Assembly: GCA_027576995.1 (NCBI GenBank)
Contig: JANBQC010000521.1
Span: 1 to 20,485 of the forward strand
DNA: 20,485 bases
Reading direction: 5' to 3'
DNA from: Dimargaris cristalligena
Lineage: Eukaryota > Kickxellomycota > Dimargaritomycetes > Dimargaritales > Dimargaritaceae
The translations under genes and the position numbers were made by a program. This document shows positions 9,666 through 19,355 of this stretch, piece by piece (within the stretch, counting starts at the first letter, position 1; the number at the start of each line of letters is the position of its first letter). The notes beneath the pieces are model-generated. The model was not told the origin of the DNA and did not search any database. It saw only the letters and a list, made by a program, of their open reading frames with translations.

Positions 9666-10584
9666 CTGTTCGGTTTCCTTTGTCATCTTTGGTACTCTCC
9701 AACAATGGTCAGAACCAGCAGCTACTTAGTGATTTGTAGCAAGGGAGGTGTATCTCTTACCTTCAGCTGGCGGACATTGTGACTCACACCATATCTACAC
9801 CATTGATTCGTCTCCCGTTATTAACCGCGGTGGTTATTCTACACTGATTGCGCTTGTCCGTATCGGACATTCGTTTACTAGCCATTATTTTGCTATTTTT
9901 ATATAGGATACACTTACGACCCCCATATTTACATTCATCTATATATCTATACATTGAATACATTTATACATTTGATGCCAATTTGGTTGAGTGTGACCTA
10001 GTTACATCTATGTTGTTCTGGGTAGTTCCCATTGCTGAGGGTTGTGCCACCCTAGGGTAGATGATGGTAGAGTTGGCTGAACCCCGCCCTCCATGACCCC
10101 ACAGTCGACTTTTTGAACAAAGCCAGGGTAGGGCGTTGGCCAAGTGTGAATGGCGTGGTGAAACTCGGGTAATGGTTAGCGGGGTGACAGTAAGTAGAAC
10201 CTGGGCTGTAGTGGGAGGTGGGTGACCTGCGTGGCTCATTGCAGATGGTGTGGTTCAGGTGGTTTGATATGTGAGTGTGATTGCCTTTCATTTGACGCGG
10301 GCTGTGGTAGGGAACAATAGTCAGGTGGGATGAGAACAGTCATTGTGTGAACTCTTTGACCTCCACCTCGATAGTTGCGCGCTATGGGGCGAAGTCAGCT
10401 CAGCTGTTCACCTAGTGCGATACAGAGGAATTAAAATAATGCAATCCTCCCCCCATTGCCCATCGGCAATGCTTCCTCAATTAGCGATTTCAATACTACA
10501 TTGCAAATTGCCCTATACCCCCAGAACGAGTGAAGGGGTGTGTATTGTACCAGGTGAGCTGGTCCGGTATGCATGGTGTGGAGA

Positions 10585-10612
10585 GGGGGTTGGGGTGAAA
10601 GGGCGGAGTGGG
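10585..10612 (+). other. G-quadruplex-type motif
   Basis: Four G-runs of 5, 4, 3 and 3 are separated by loops of 2 (TT), 5 (TGAAA) and 6 bases. This satisfies the usual G3+N1-7 pattern. It lies in non-coding DNA within a G/T-rich plus-strand stretch. No gene association is visible. Confidence 0.5.
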
Positions 10613-11477
10613 TCATAGCAGAGGCAGCAGCCTACACCAAACTAACCGACCTCCCCATGCCGAATTGTACAGGATGCCCTATGCGTACCTCCTGGCTATG
10701 CCCCCCGTAGGCTAGCCGAATTATTTTGTAAGTGATCCGGGGGGGCATTAGACAAATGGCCGAGTACGCAGTGAAAACCGGCTGAGGTCGTCCCACCTAG
10801 CACGTGGATCTGGCCACTCTAGAATGGGCATTGATATTGCACCGGTATTCCGAACTATCGATTCAGGAGAGTAGGTTAGATTGGGGGGAAAGGGAGAGAG
10901 AATACAATGATTCATAAACCTCAAATGATTGAAGACGGCAGGAGTAATAAAGGAGGTGGCTTTTAATAGTAAGACTGTGGTTAATGATATATTCGGTGGT
11001 AAATAAGATTCCTTTTGGAGGGTAAACACGGGGCGGAGATGATTCGTTTTGTCATTGTGAACCCTCTGCAACCCCCCTTTCTACTCAATTTCCCCTTTTG
11101 CTCAATAATGCCCTGACGCCTAGAGATGTATACTTGTCCTAGTTTCCTTCGTCTATCAATGTCCACCTCCTGGTCTTATTACGGGTATTAATTTGGCGGG
11201 AGTTGGTGTGGAAGATTTCGGTGACTCTGATCGACCCCTTCTCTAGCGTCAGCAATAGTAGGTTGTGGCCTATTCACTCAATCCCTAGTCTAGTCCACCG
11301 GCCTTGCATGAGCTGGAGGGCTGCCCTGCATCCCAGACTGTGACGTCCTTGTCCCCCCTTCCTCCTTTCCAGTAACCCGCCCCGGTCTGCATACCTGTCG
11401 CAACATGGGTATTCATTTATGTTAATAGGGTCCATCCCCACCCCGAATTCTACTGCGGTGTGGGTTGATTTGCTTCG

Positions 11478-11484
11478 TATAAAA
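11478..11484 (+). promoter_or_regulatory. TATA box, candidate promoter of the Hsp20-like gene
   Basis: TATAAAA lies 277 bases before the ATG at 11755. The implied leader of about 245 bases contains long T/C tracts, a 3'-splice-like TTTTTTTTCTTAAGCAG ending at 11582, and a run of nine C at 11725-11733, so a leader intron is possible. I saw no convincing alternating GAA/TTC heat-shock element nearby. Confidence 0.35.
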
Positions 11485-11754
11485 GCCAAGCCATTTCCTG
11501 CCGCCAACTTTCATACGAATTTATGTCCTTTTCCACTTGTGATACCTATAATCATTTTCCTTTCATTTTTTTTCTTAAGCAGAGTAATACCCGCTGCTTA
11601 TTTCCGGTGCTCTAATTACCTGCCTTAACCCTTACTGCCCTATTTCGATTTTCTTTATTAGTATTATACCCCCTACATCCGTGAGCCATCATAGTAGCGT
11701 TCTGCATTTTATACCACCCTGAATCCCCCCCCCGCATCTCCACGGTTCTTCACC

Positions 11755-12270
11755 ATGGCCACCTGTACGCCCTTCTGTGATCGGAGTTTCTTCGACTTAC
11801 ATTGCTGCCACAAGCTCCCGATCCTGACTCCCTGCGCGAAAGAGTGCACCTGTTTCCGGGTGAACCTGAAAGTCGAGACCGCGAAACCCGCGGACCCCCC
11901 CGCTCCTGCTCCGGCCCCGCCACCACCGACCCCCAACCCTCAATGCGTCTTCACAGTACCCATTCAGAGGCCCAAGAACCCGCCGCCGCCGGCCTTTGAT
12001 GTCGATGAAAACGAGATGCGGTTCCAAGTCACCATGAAATGGGATATCTGCAACAGCCCCGTCAAATGCGACGTCACAGTGGTCAACCACACCGTGCTAC
12101 TCATCCGGGCGTCGTTCTCGACCGATAAGAAGGATACGTTCGATGTGTTCGAGCGTACGGTGCAGATCCCGAATGATACCGTATCCGAGAAGTCCGAGGG
12201 CAAATACAAGGACGGTGTACTGGTGGTGCAAGTCCCCAAACTGGATTCATGGAAACGTTTCTACGTGTAA
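11755..12270 (+). CDS. Small heat shock protein-like (alpha-crystallin domain) with cysteine-rich N-terminus
   Basis: This is a 171-residue protein in three parts. Residues 1-41 are cysteine-rich: Cys 4, 8, 17, 18, 27, 31 and 33, plus His16 and His19. Residues 43-79 are a Pro/Ala linker. Residues about 80-162 resemble an alpha-crystallin/Hsp20 domain: PAFDV opens it, FERTVQIPNDTV matches the 'F-R-LP' strand, and YKDGVLVVQVPK matches the hallmark G-V-L segment near its end. Hsp20 proteins are ATP-independent holdases that bind unfolding clients. Only nine residues follow the domain and no I/V-X-I/V tail motif is present, so higher oligomer assembly may differ from standard members. The start is CACCATGG, a near-ideal context, and codon use is as GC-rich as in the neighbouring genes. 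The fold assignment is by motif; the cysteine module is not one I recognise. Confidence 0.75.
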   Translation: MATCTPFCDRSFFDLHCCHKLPILTPCAKECTCFRVNLKVETAKPADPPAPAPAPPPPTPNPQCVFTVPIQRPKNPPPPAFDVDENEMRFQVTMKWDICNSPVKCDVTVVNHTVLLIRASFSTDKKDTFDVFERTVQIPNDTVSEKSEGKYKDGVLVVQVPKLDSWKRFYV

Positions 12271-13161
12271 GAATCGGCTGGGGGAGTGTTTGAGATTATG
12301 TGATTAAGAGAGAGAGGGAGACACAGCTTGAAAGAAAACAATACCTAGTTATATCTACTTATGCCATCCCGATGTTGTCTTTTTGAATAAACATTTCAAT
12401 TTAAAACCCCGATTCTTGGATGATTTTAGAGTAGTCTAGCTGAGAAAACTGTCAGTTTAATCAAACCAAAAGTCCGCTTGGCATGGCGTTTATTACACCG
12501 CTACCCACGCTGTTGAGAAGGGTGTTTCATCATGGGAAGTATTGTGTTATGGTGGCCGCTCTATTTTAAATCCTAAACTACCCTTTTTTGCCCTTGTTAA
12601 GCCACCATTGATTGAACTAGCCGTGTATGTTTACCGAGACTGCAAATGGATATCCCATGATTGGGTGGGCATGGTTTTGCCAAACGTATTCGGGACATAT
12701 AATCCCATGACTATAAGGTGCCTACCAATCGCTATACATACTGTACCACTGTTCCGTCGATATTATGGATAAGGAGGGATGGCACACTAATGTGGAAAAC
12801 CTTGTTTATACTCCATCACGATGACAACGAGTGAATCCTATTTTTAGATTTGGTTTCGGTACGTCTCCAAAAGTGGAATGATAAGCACCGTAAACATATT
12901 TCCCAAATATAAATATTGGGGCATTAGTACCAATGGTATAGTAATCAAACCGGGAAAAGCGCGTGCTGGCATTGTTGGAACCAGATCCCCGTCTGTTTTC
13001 GAGTAGAGTTCAGGATTGTCGCAATTTGCTGATCGGAGCTTGTCTCACTATCAATGACCTACATTCGAAAAATATGGGTGTAAAATTAAATAAAAAGTAG
13101 CCATTGAATTCCTGTTCAGTACTTTAATATTCTAGAATCCAGTGTTAGATTGTGCCCCAAT
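12271..13161. other. Convergent spacer between Hsp20-like gene and COG1 3' end
   Basis: This spacer holds the Hsp20-like 3' UTR (with GA-rich bases at 12306-12322 and a poly(A) signal) and the probable 3' UTR or last exon of COG1 on the minus strand. No independent gene is supported. The COG1 terminal exon candidates are given with that gene. Confidence 0.45.
12386..12391 (+). terminator. Poly(A) signal AATAAA for the Hsp20-like gene
   Basis: AATAAA lies about 116 bases past the stop codon at 12268-12270, the same distance as in DBP10. Confidence 0.5.
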
Positions 13162-13218
13162 TCACCATGTATTCAGGCGACATTGGAACAGTATATTTTG
13201 TGGTGGCGAAGGGTGGGT

Positions 13219-13317
13219 CTGGTAAGAAGACATCGGGTGGGAATAGACAATTTTAAGCAGTCAGATGAGCTTATACGGCCACATCTATACCTATATATCT
13301 ATATAGAAGAAACTTAC
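13219..13317 (-). other. COG1: Probable COG1 intron (alternative acceptor at 13059 possible)
   Basis: The donor GTAAGT at 13317-13312 is strong. The nearer acceptor CTTACCAG (AG at 13220-13219) has a CTGAC branch candidate about 45 bases upstream and a pyrimidine tract. It yields a 99-base intron and an 18-residue last exon ending at TGA 13164-13162. A farther acceptor, GAATGTAG (AG at 13060-13059), yields a 259-base intron and a 37-residue last exon ending at TGA 12947-12945. Both are phase 0. Confidence 0.55.
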
Positions 13318-16300
13318 TTTAACAAGAATGCTCTGCTCCAATTTCTGAATAGCATTATCCAGCAACGTCCAATCGGGATTACTCGGGTCGGTCACTTGAC
13401 AGGTCATGGTCGGAGTTAGACACGCACGAATAAAATCCAAGTCAATTAACCACTGCCAATAGTGATGGGAAGCTAAACTCACGGATGCGGTTAAGTGTTG
13501 CTGAACTAGGGGTCGCCAGAGACGGACGAGCTCAGGCAAAGTCAAGTCCGGATTTACCTCCTCAAACAAGTTTACCTCGGTATCTCCCTCTTTAACCGAG
13601 AGACTGGCGGCGTACCAGGCCCAGCAGGCCGCTAGCAAATCGTAGTGCAAGCGATCCACGCAAAATGCCGGGAGAGCGGTCCGACCACCCAATGAAGCCA
13701 ATCGATGCGACCAGTTATGTAGGCCCACCGTAACTGCACGAGAAGGTCGACACTGCCGTAGAACGTCAGGCTGAGCCGCCGGTACCCAATCTACGAAGGA
13801 AATATCGGTTTTCCAGTCCGCACCGAACGGAGCCGATGGATCGGGGGATGTGTAATAATCGGCCCGCCACTCGGTAACCCATTGTCCCAGGAAACCTTCC
13901 ATAGCGTTCTGGGCAAAGGGAAGCAAACTAGACACCATGGTTTGGCACAGTTGGAGTCGGATTTGGTCGAGGGCGGGGGCGTGGGCGCGAATAATAGGTT
14001 GGAGGGACTTGATGCGTTGGCACAGCGAAAGAAACCGGTGGTCAATCCGACCCAGATTTAACAAAATTTCCCGCCATTGCAGCCCCTGGATTACCGTGGC
14101 GGATAATTTATCGGTGCACGGCGGAGGGCTATCCCCTACAGTCATGATGGTTTGGATACTCTGTTGTAACATATCCGCCCATTTGCCTGTATCGGTGGGT
14201 GCAAACGGCACAGTGGAGACACATCCCTGCAAGACAGTTTCGTAGGCCCCCACTAGTCCAACGGTATGCGAATCCGCTGCTGGTAGGTGGCCACTGGTCT
14301 GCACTAAGCGCCCAATGTGCTTTGTGAGGCGACAGCGGCGACGTAGCCAAGGCTCGAGGGTAATTAAGAACCGGTGGACGGCTTGGTTCCAATCGGATAA
14401 GGGGGCGATGGGCAGTATGCCCGGGGCACTTAAGGAGGCCTGGATCCCGCCTCGGAGTTCATTAAGTGGATCCACCGTAGTCCCGGAGGTGGAAGTGCGC
14501 TGGGGAGGAGACAGCGCCCGAGCGCTCCCAGTATCAGCCGGGGAAAGACCACCTAATGGCCCGGCCTGCCATTTCATTAAGCCCCCGACCAGGTCGTCCC
14601 ATGCGAGGGGGGGTACCCCCGTCTTTGGGGTTAGGAGGGGATTTATTTCGGCCAGTCGGGTCGGCCAGTCCACCCAGCAATCGTGGAAAGTAGTTTGGAT
14701 ACCCTGCATGATATGGGCATCCACCACCGGCTGTAAAACAAAATACCCCACAATACTCAGTAGATCAGGCAGGGAAAGAATTCCGACTCGATGGACGGCG
14801 GCGGAAGCCTCCAACCTCATTAAATGGTGTACTGTGGATTGCAGCCATGGTTGGTATATAGCACGGGTGATCCCGGATGTACTTGTGGGGGCGGGGTCCG
14901 GGGTGGGCTTAAAATACAGCGAGGGTACGGTGTCTAGAAACTTGGGGGCCGCGGAAGCCGCCAGCCATTCCCGTATAACTGGGGCGATGGCCTGCTGAAG
15001 CACCTGGCCCAGCCACATTGGAACGCGGTCAGCCAAAGGGGCAGGCGACTCAACACTGGGGGGGATCCATGGCGGAATATAGGTAAGCACTGACATGGGT
15101 AGGTGATTGTAGACTAGGGACTGGCTGCTGGGCAGTTTGGGGCTGCTGGCATTGGACCTATTTAGCCTATTTGAGAAGGCCTTCCGGGTGGAGGTGGAGT
15201 TGGTCCGGGTGGCCGCCGGTAGGGCACCGCCCGACAGACTCAGCTGGGCCAGGGTAAATAAGGGAAGGTCTGGGCCGGACAAATAGCGGGAGTGGAGACC
15301 CGGGAATGCAATCAGGTAGGCCAGGCGACGAATGGGATCCGAGTGGGGCGAGTCACTATTATTACCGGACTCCAGCGGTGAACTACCGGGATTTGCCGAG
15401 CGGACCGATCCACTTCGATGGCGAATCGAACTTTTGCGCCTTATAATGCTAGGATTGTCTCCGTGGCCTTCCGCTCCGGTCAAAGGATGGGGAGGACGTA
15501 CCAAGGAATTCAGTACATCTGATACCATACCGGTTGGCTCGACCCGGTGGCTGGTAAAAAGAGGAACGCCCGTATTAGCACGGGGGCGGTTGGCATCGGG
15601 GCCAGTAGAAGAGGGTCCGCGAAAGGTGGGTGGGCGGCTAATAGACGGGGAGCTTAAGTCGGCGGGGGGACTGAAGTGTTTGGCCCATAAGCCCCGAACC
15701 TGAGGATCCGGTGAGAACAACAATGTAAAGCAGTGTAGGGCATCCACCAGCAGGTCGAACGCGGTGTTAGCCACCTGATTGAACTCGGGAGCGGGGGAGT
15801 GAAGAAGCCCTGGACCGATGGGTATTAGCTGTTGGCAGGCCGTCGTGATGGCTTCATGGCGACCATCCAGAAATTGCCGCTGCAATTCCCCCAGCGAACA
15901 TTGCTCCAACAGACCCAGGGCACACAGGGCATGTAGCTCAAAGAGGGGTAACTCCCCTCTCCGGGTGGTGGTGGTACTTCCCCCATGCTTTCCTAGGAAA
16001 GTGTCATCAGCGAGCCGAGGTGGGTCAGTGGGACACGCGGCGTGAGGGGCGAAGGCACCCCGAAGTAGGTCCCGGCTCTGCTCCAGGATTTTACCCCGGA
16101 AGGCACTGATTAAAGTCCACTGGCGTTGCACTAGGGGAAATTGATCACTGAGGGGCCGACCGTCGGGCGAAACCATGTCACTCAGGACGGTGTGGAGCTG
16201 GTGGGCGTACAGGTACAGGATGGCGGCTGGGAGTAGGTGGTGCCGGTCCAAAGCGCCCCATAGAAGCTCGGGAATGTCAGTTAGCAGTTTGAGTCCAGCG

Positions 16301-16683
16301 GCGGCTGTGAAATAGTAACCAGGTGCGGCCTCCCTTAGTGGGACGGGTGAGCTGTGTTTGGAGACGGTAGGGGTGTTGCGCGTATTATTCACCACGGCCC
16401 GAATACGTTCTAGGGTATTTTCAATATAGGTGGCATCGTTGTTAAGGCGCACGATGGAATCGGCCGCGGCGATGACGTCCCGGTACTCAGCCCCCACCAG
16501 TTGCTGGAGGTCGCCGCCCCGCTGGGCCGACTCTTGTTCCAGGGCTCGGGTCATGCGGCGGAGTTCGGGAATCGAATAGCGGGTCATCCAGTCGGAGAGG
16601 ATGTGCTGCGGATCCTCGTCTAAGTCCATCTTGGGCAGGGTTGGAGTGGAGTTTGCCGACCCCTTGCGCTTGGCCGCTATCAT
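13318..16683 (-). CDS. COG1: Conserved oligomeric Golgi complex subunit 1 (Cog1), 3' end incomplete
   Basis: The main exon encodes 1122 residues from ATG 16683 (context TTCACCATG). The frame stays open a further 46 codons upstream, but there is no ATG there. Residues about 30-100 form the Vps51/Cog1-type N-terminal helical region (DWMTRY, then EYRDVIAAADSIVRL and a helix to about 98). The rest is helical and CATCHR-like, with the conserved-looking DPSNPDWTLLDN near the end. A low-complexity Ser/Pro/Arg segment at about 365-450, including RRKSS, is probably a disordered loop. Cog1 is part of lobe A of the COG tether for retrograde traffic within the Golgi. The exon ends GTTAAA|GTAAGT, a strong donor; without splicing the protein would stop nine codons later. 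The final exon is not certain (13162-13218 or 12945-13058). The family call rests on the N-terminal region and overall layout. Confidence 0.8.
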
Positions 16684-17296
16684 GGTGAACGAGTAATTAG
16701 ATGGAGAAAGTTTTAATGCTAATAGTGAAGTGTGCAGGTGCACAGTAAGTGAAACAGTTGGGGTAGATAATTCAATGGCATCTCTGCGAATGAGAGGTGC
16801 TTTAGGACGAATCGAGGGCACTGGGGGCAGTTCCGCCCAACATAGTCTCAGACTTCCATAGGGGAATGCGGGCGATTCCAGTTGGCCCTGAAAGTCAATG
16901 GAGAAGGCCCACTCCAGCCAGCGGCTCTGTTTGGTTTTGAAGACCGCAGGAACGCTTACCCACAGGGTTTCTCAGACAATTCCTGAGGCCCCCAGGTCCA
17001 CCCCAATGGGAGGGAACCTAAGCTGGTCTGTCGGCAGGCAAGGAAAATACGGGGCATTTGTGGTACAATCTAAAACCCTATAGCTGTCCTATCCAACACT
17101 ATTGGCCTACTCTTCAGCCAAAAAAATATATGAGCAGCTCAAATTTTATTTTCACAAAAAGAATTCTACAGTCCACCCGCTCACGACGTTATCCTAACAA
17201 TATATAGCATTCCCTATTAGTGCCATTGTGCCAACCTTGACTGTCATAAACCCTTAGTCGATTGGCATTCCTTCCAACCATTTCACATTCTTAACC
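16684..17296. other. Bidirectional promoter region between COG1 and JIP5
   Basis: This 613-base spacer lies between divergent genes. The COG1-proximal 138 bases stay open in the COG1 frame but have no ATG. On the JIP5 side there is an A run followed by GCTCAAATTTTATTTTC at about 17137-17153. That recalls the paired PAC/RRPE elements of yeast ribosome-biogenesis promoters but matches neither consensus exactly. No CACGTG is present. Confidence 0.45.
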
Positions 17297-18805
17297 ATGC
17301 GTCGCGGCCGTATCGAATTGCAGCACCAGCCTCTGACCCTGGAATTCCATCCAGAGGAACCCATTCTCGCTACAGGGCTCGTCACTGGCGAGATCTACGC
17401 CCATCGGGTCCACAATGGTTCCGGGGAAAAAATCCTGCGGCGCGGCATTGCGTCAGACCTAGCGTTCACCACCCGCCCGCATACCAAACCCTGTCGCAGT
17501 CTCGGCTTTCACCCGAGCGGCCAGTACTTATACACGGCCTCCCGCGATAAAAGCTGGGCCAGCCTCGATACCCACCAGGCCGGCAAAGTCGTATTCCGGA
17601 AAACCGACGCCCATGAGGAACCGCTGTCCCATATCCGGGTGATGGACGAGCACAACCTAATGACGGGTGACGACGCTGGTGGTATTAAACTGTGGGACAC
17701 CCGCTCCCCACGTGTCGTTCGTGAATTCGGTGACATTCACTCGGACCTGATTACGGACTCCTGCTACTCGGCGGCCAGACGGACCCTCCTGGTGGCCGGG
17801 GCCGATGGTTTATTGACGGTACTTGATCTACGTAAAGACAAACCCCTGGCCGTTTCCGAAAATCAAGACGACGACCTATTATCCGTCATGGCCGTTAAGG
17901 ATAACTCGCGGGCGGTAGTAGGTATGCAGAGTGGAGTCCTGGGCATCTTCAAATGGGGAGACTGGGGTGATATTGTAGACCGTTTCCCGGGCCACCCCGA
18001 ATCCGTCGACACTCTCGCTAAAATCGACGAAGACACCCTGTGCACGGGCTCGAGTGACGGCATTATCCGGGTGGTCAGTATCCAGCCCAACAAACTCATC
18101 GGGGTGGTGGGTGTCCACGGTCGCTTCCCCGTCGAAAAGTTGGACTTCTCGACTACGGGCCATTACCTCGCCAGCATGTCCCACGACACCACGGTCAAAC
18201 TTTGGGGAACTGCCAGTTTGTTTACCGACAATGGCCAAGTAAGCGAGTCCGATTCCGACGGCGATTTCGGCTCGGATGACGACGCGCAATCGACTGCCCC
18301 CAAGAAAAAGTCGAAGCAGCCCTCCAGTACGGAGTCGGACACGCTTCCCAGAGTTAAATTAGAGGATATTGTGCTGACTGAGACGGAAGAAGAGGAAGTT
18401 CGAAAGCGTATCCTTGAAATGGTGGGAAATAAAACCCCCCCGCCCCACATTCTGGCCATTCTTATCAAACGGGTCGGACATCAAATTAGACAGCAACGGG
18501 AACAGAAGCTGAAAAGAAAGCGGGTGCAGAGTCAGCCCCAGGAGACTACATCCACCACCGAACCAGCCCCCTCGTCGGAACCAACGGATAATGAACCAGC
18601 GAAACCCGAGTCCACTGACGCCCCGGAAGCCGCTCCATTGAATTCCGACCAGGCCGACAAGGCCAACGACTCCCTGGACGACAGCAGCGACAGTGATGCC
18701 AAGAAATCATCTAGGAAACCCCGTCGTCAAAGACAGAAAGTCGCCGTCAAGAAAGACACCAGGGATCATCTAAAGAAGAAAAAGAGTTTTTACTCTGGTC
18801 TCTAG
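17297..18805 (+). CDS. JIP5: WD-repeat protein Jip5/WDR55, 60S ribosome biogenesis
   Basis: This is a 502-residue intronless gene, close to the length of yeast Jip5. Residues 1 to about 310 form a WD40 propeller; clear blades include FHPSGQYLYTASRDKSW, GDDAGGIKLWDTRSP, GADGLLTVLDLR, GSSDGIIRVVSI and MSHDTTVKLWG. An acidic Ser/Asp stretch follows at about 316-330. After it come a Thr/Pro/Glu-rich low-complexity region and a Lys/Arg tail ending KSFYSGL, similar to the aromatic-x-x-Leu end usual in this family. Jip5/WDR55 proteins are nucleolar and act in large-subunit pre-rRNA processing. The start context ACCATGCG is good and no earlier in-frame ATG is used. It is divergent from COG1 and convergent with RPB5. 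A GTAAGC at 18239-18244 lies within the open frame and need not be spliced. Confidence 0.93.
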   Translation: MRRGRIELQHQPLTLEFHPEEPILATGLVTGEIYAHRVHNGSGEKILRRGIASDLAFTTRPHTKPCRSLGFHPSGQYLYTASRDKSWASLDTHQAGKVVFRKTDAHEEPLSHIRVMDEHNLMTGDDAGGIKLWDTRSPRVVREFGDIHSDLITDSCYSAARRTLLVAGADGLLTVLDLRKDKPLAVSENQDDDLLSVMAVKDNSRAVVGMQSGVLGIFKWGDWGDIVDRFPGHPESVDTLAKIDEDTLCTGSSDGIIRVVSIQPNKLIGVVGVHGRFPVEKLDFSTTGHYLASMSHDTTVKLWGTASLFTDNGQVSESDSDGDFGSDDDAQSTAPKKKSKQPSSTESDTLPRVKLEDIVLTETEEEEVRKRILEMVGNKTPPPHILAILIKRVGHQIRQQREQKLKRKRVQSQPQETTSTTEPAPSSEPTDNEPAKPESTDAPEAAPLNSDQADKANDSLDDSSDSDAKKSSRKPRRQRQKVAVKKDTRDHLKKKKSFYSGL

Positions 18806-19355
18806 CAACCCTATCTAGTAGACGAAGTGTAATTAAGAGGCCGTTTTTATTCTCTTAGTTTGCCCAATAAATGAATTAATATAATTAGATGGATAACCCA
18901 TTTGTAAGGGAGTGTTTTTGTGTATATCTCCCATTTAAACACAGCCTCCAAGTTGTGAGCCGGCGAAAACCAGGGTGGCACTCGGCAACTATCCAAAAAG
19001 CCCAAAAAAAGATAGTGGGTATTGAGCAGACCGACAGGTCGGTCGCCCGTGTATGAAATAAAACCAACTACTATGTTGAATGATAAAGCAACGATGAAAA
19101 GTATGCTCTCGTTTTTGCCTGGTTTTTTCATGATATATAACTTATATTTATATAATGCCTCGCATAACCTCATTAACTAGCAACTCTTATAAGCGTTAAA
19201 TATTTATGCCCCTGGGCCATTCACAAGATAACTAACAAAGGATTCAGTGGTTTTATCGACGGTTTTCCGGGAGTATATATCATATAGATGAGTAAAATAA
19301 AGAGTCGCGTAGCAGTTTCAACCCGACTGGGTTAAGGGTATTTTCCAGGCCGCGT
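18806..19355. other. Convergent 3' spacer between JIP5 and RPB5
   Basis: This 550-base AT-rich stretch carries both 3' UTRs. A 108-codon minus-strand ORF with a hydrophobic run (18847-19173) is AT-rich and sits antisense to the JIP5 3' UTR; I treat it as chance. No other gene is seen. Confidence 0.55.
18866..18871 (+). terminator. Poly(A) signal AATAAA for JIP5
   Basis: AATAAA lies about 60 bases past the JIP5 stop codon, between the two convergent genes. Confidence 0.5.

Larger units (their letters stand above)
9666..11754. other. Gene-poor 2.1-kb spacer
   Basis: I find no supportable gene. Open frames up to about 107 codons occur on both strands but have no recognisable features. The plus strand between about 10060 and 10745 is rich in G and T, with a G-quadruplex-type motif at 10585-10612 and a run of seven G at 10739-10745. 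A 7-bp hairpin (CATTGCC/GGCAATG) lies at 10454-10471. A CACGTG core lies at 10801-10806. The right end holds the promoter and leader of the Hsp20-like gene. Confidence 0.5.

Noticed and set aside
9313..9729. Plus-strand 138-codon ORF overlapping synthetase exon 2
   Set aside because: Wrong frame; the conserved synthetase C-terminus is in the frame of 9390-9665.
10748..11071. Minus-strand 107-codon ORF
   Set aside because: No recognisable protein feature and no transcription or splice signals around it; spacer codon use.
11419..11628. Plus-strand 69-codon ORF with one hydrophobic stretch
   Set aside because: It overlaps the TATA box and T-rich leader of the Hsp20-like gene; the hydrophobicity comes from the T tract.
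14315..14998. Plus-strand ORF of 227 codons
   Set aside because: It lies entirely antisense to COG1, follows its codon bias and has no recognisable domain.
13291..16821. COG1 start at 16821 and end at 13291
   Set aside because: The 16821 codon is GTG and the first ATG is at 16683. The 3' nine codons lie past a strong GTAAGT donor.
18847..19173. Minus-strand 108-codon ORF with a hydrophobic run near its N-terminus
   Set aside because: It is AT-rich, in a convergent 3' UTR region, with odd composition and no promoter signal; most likely chance.
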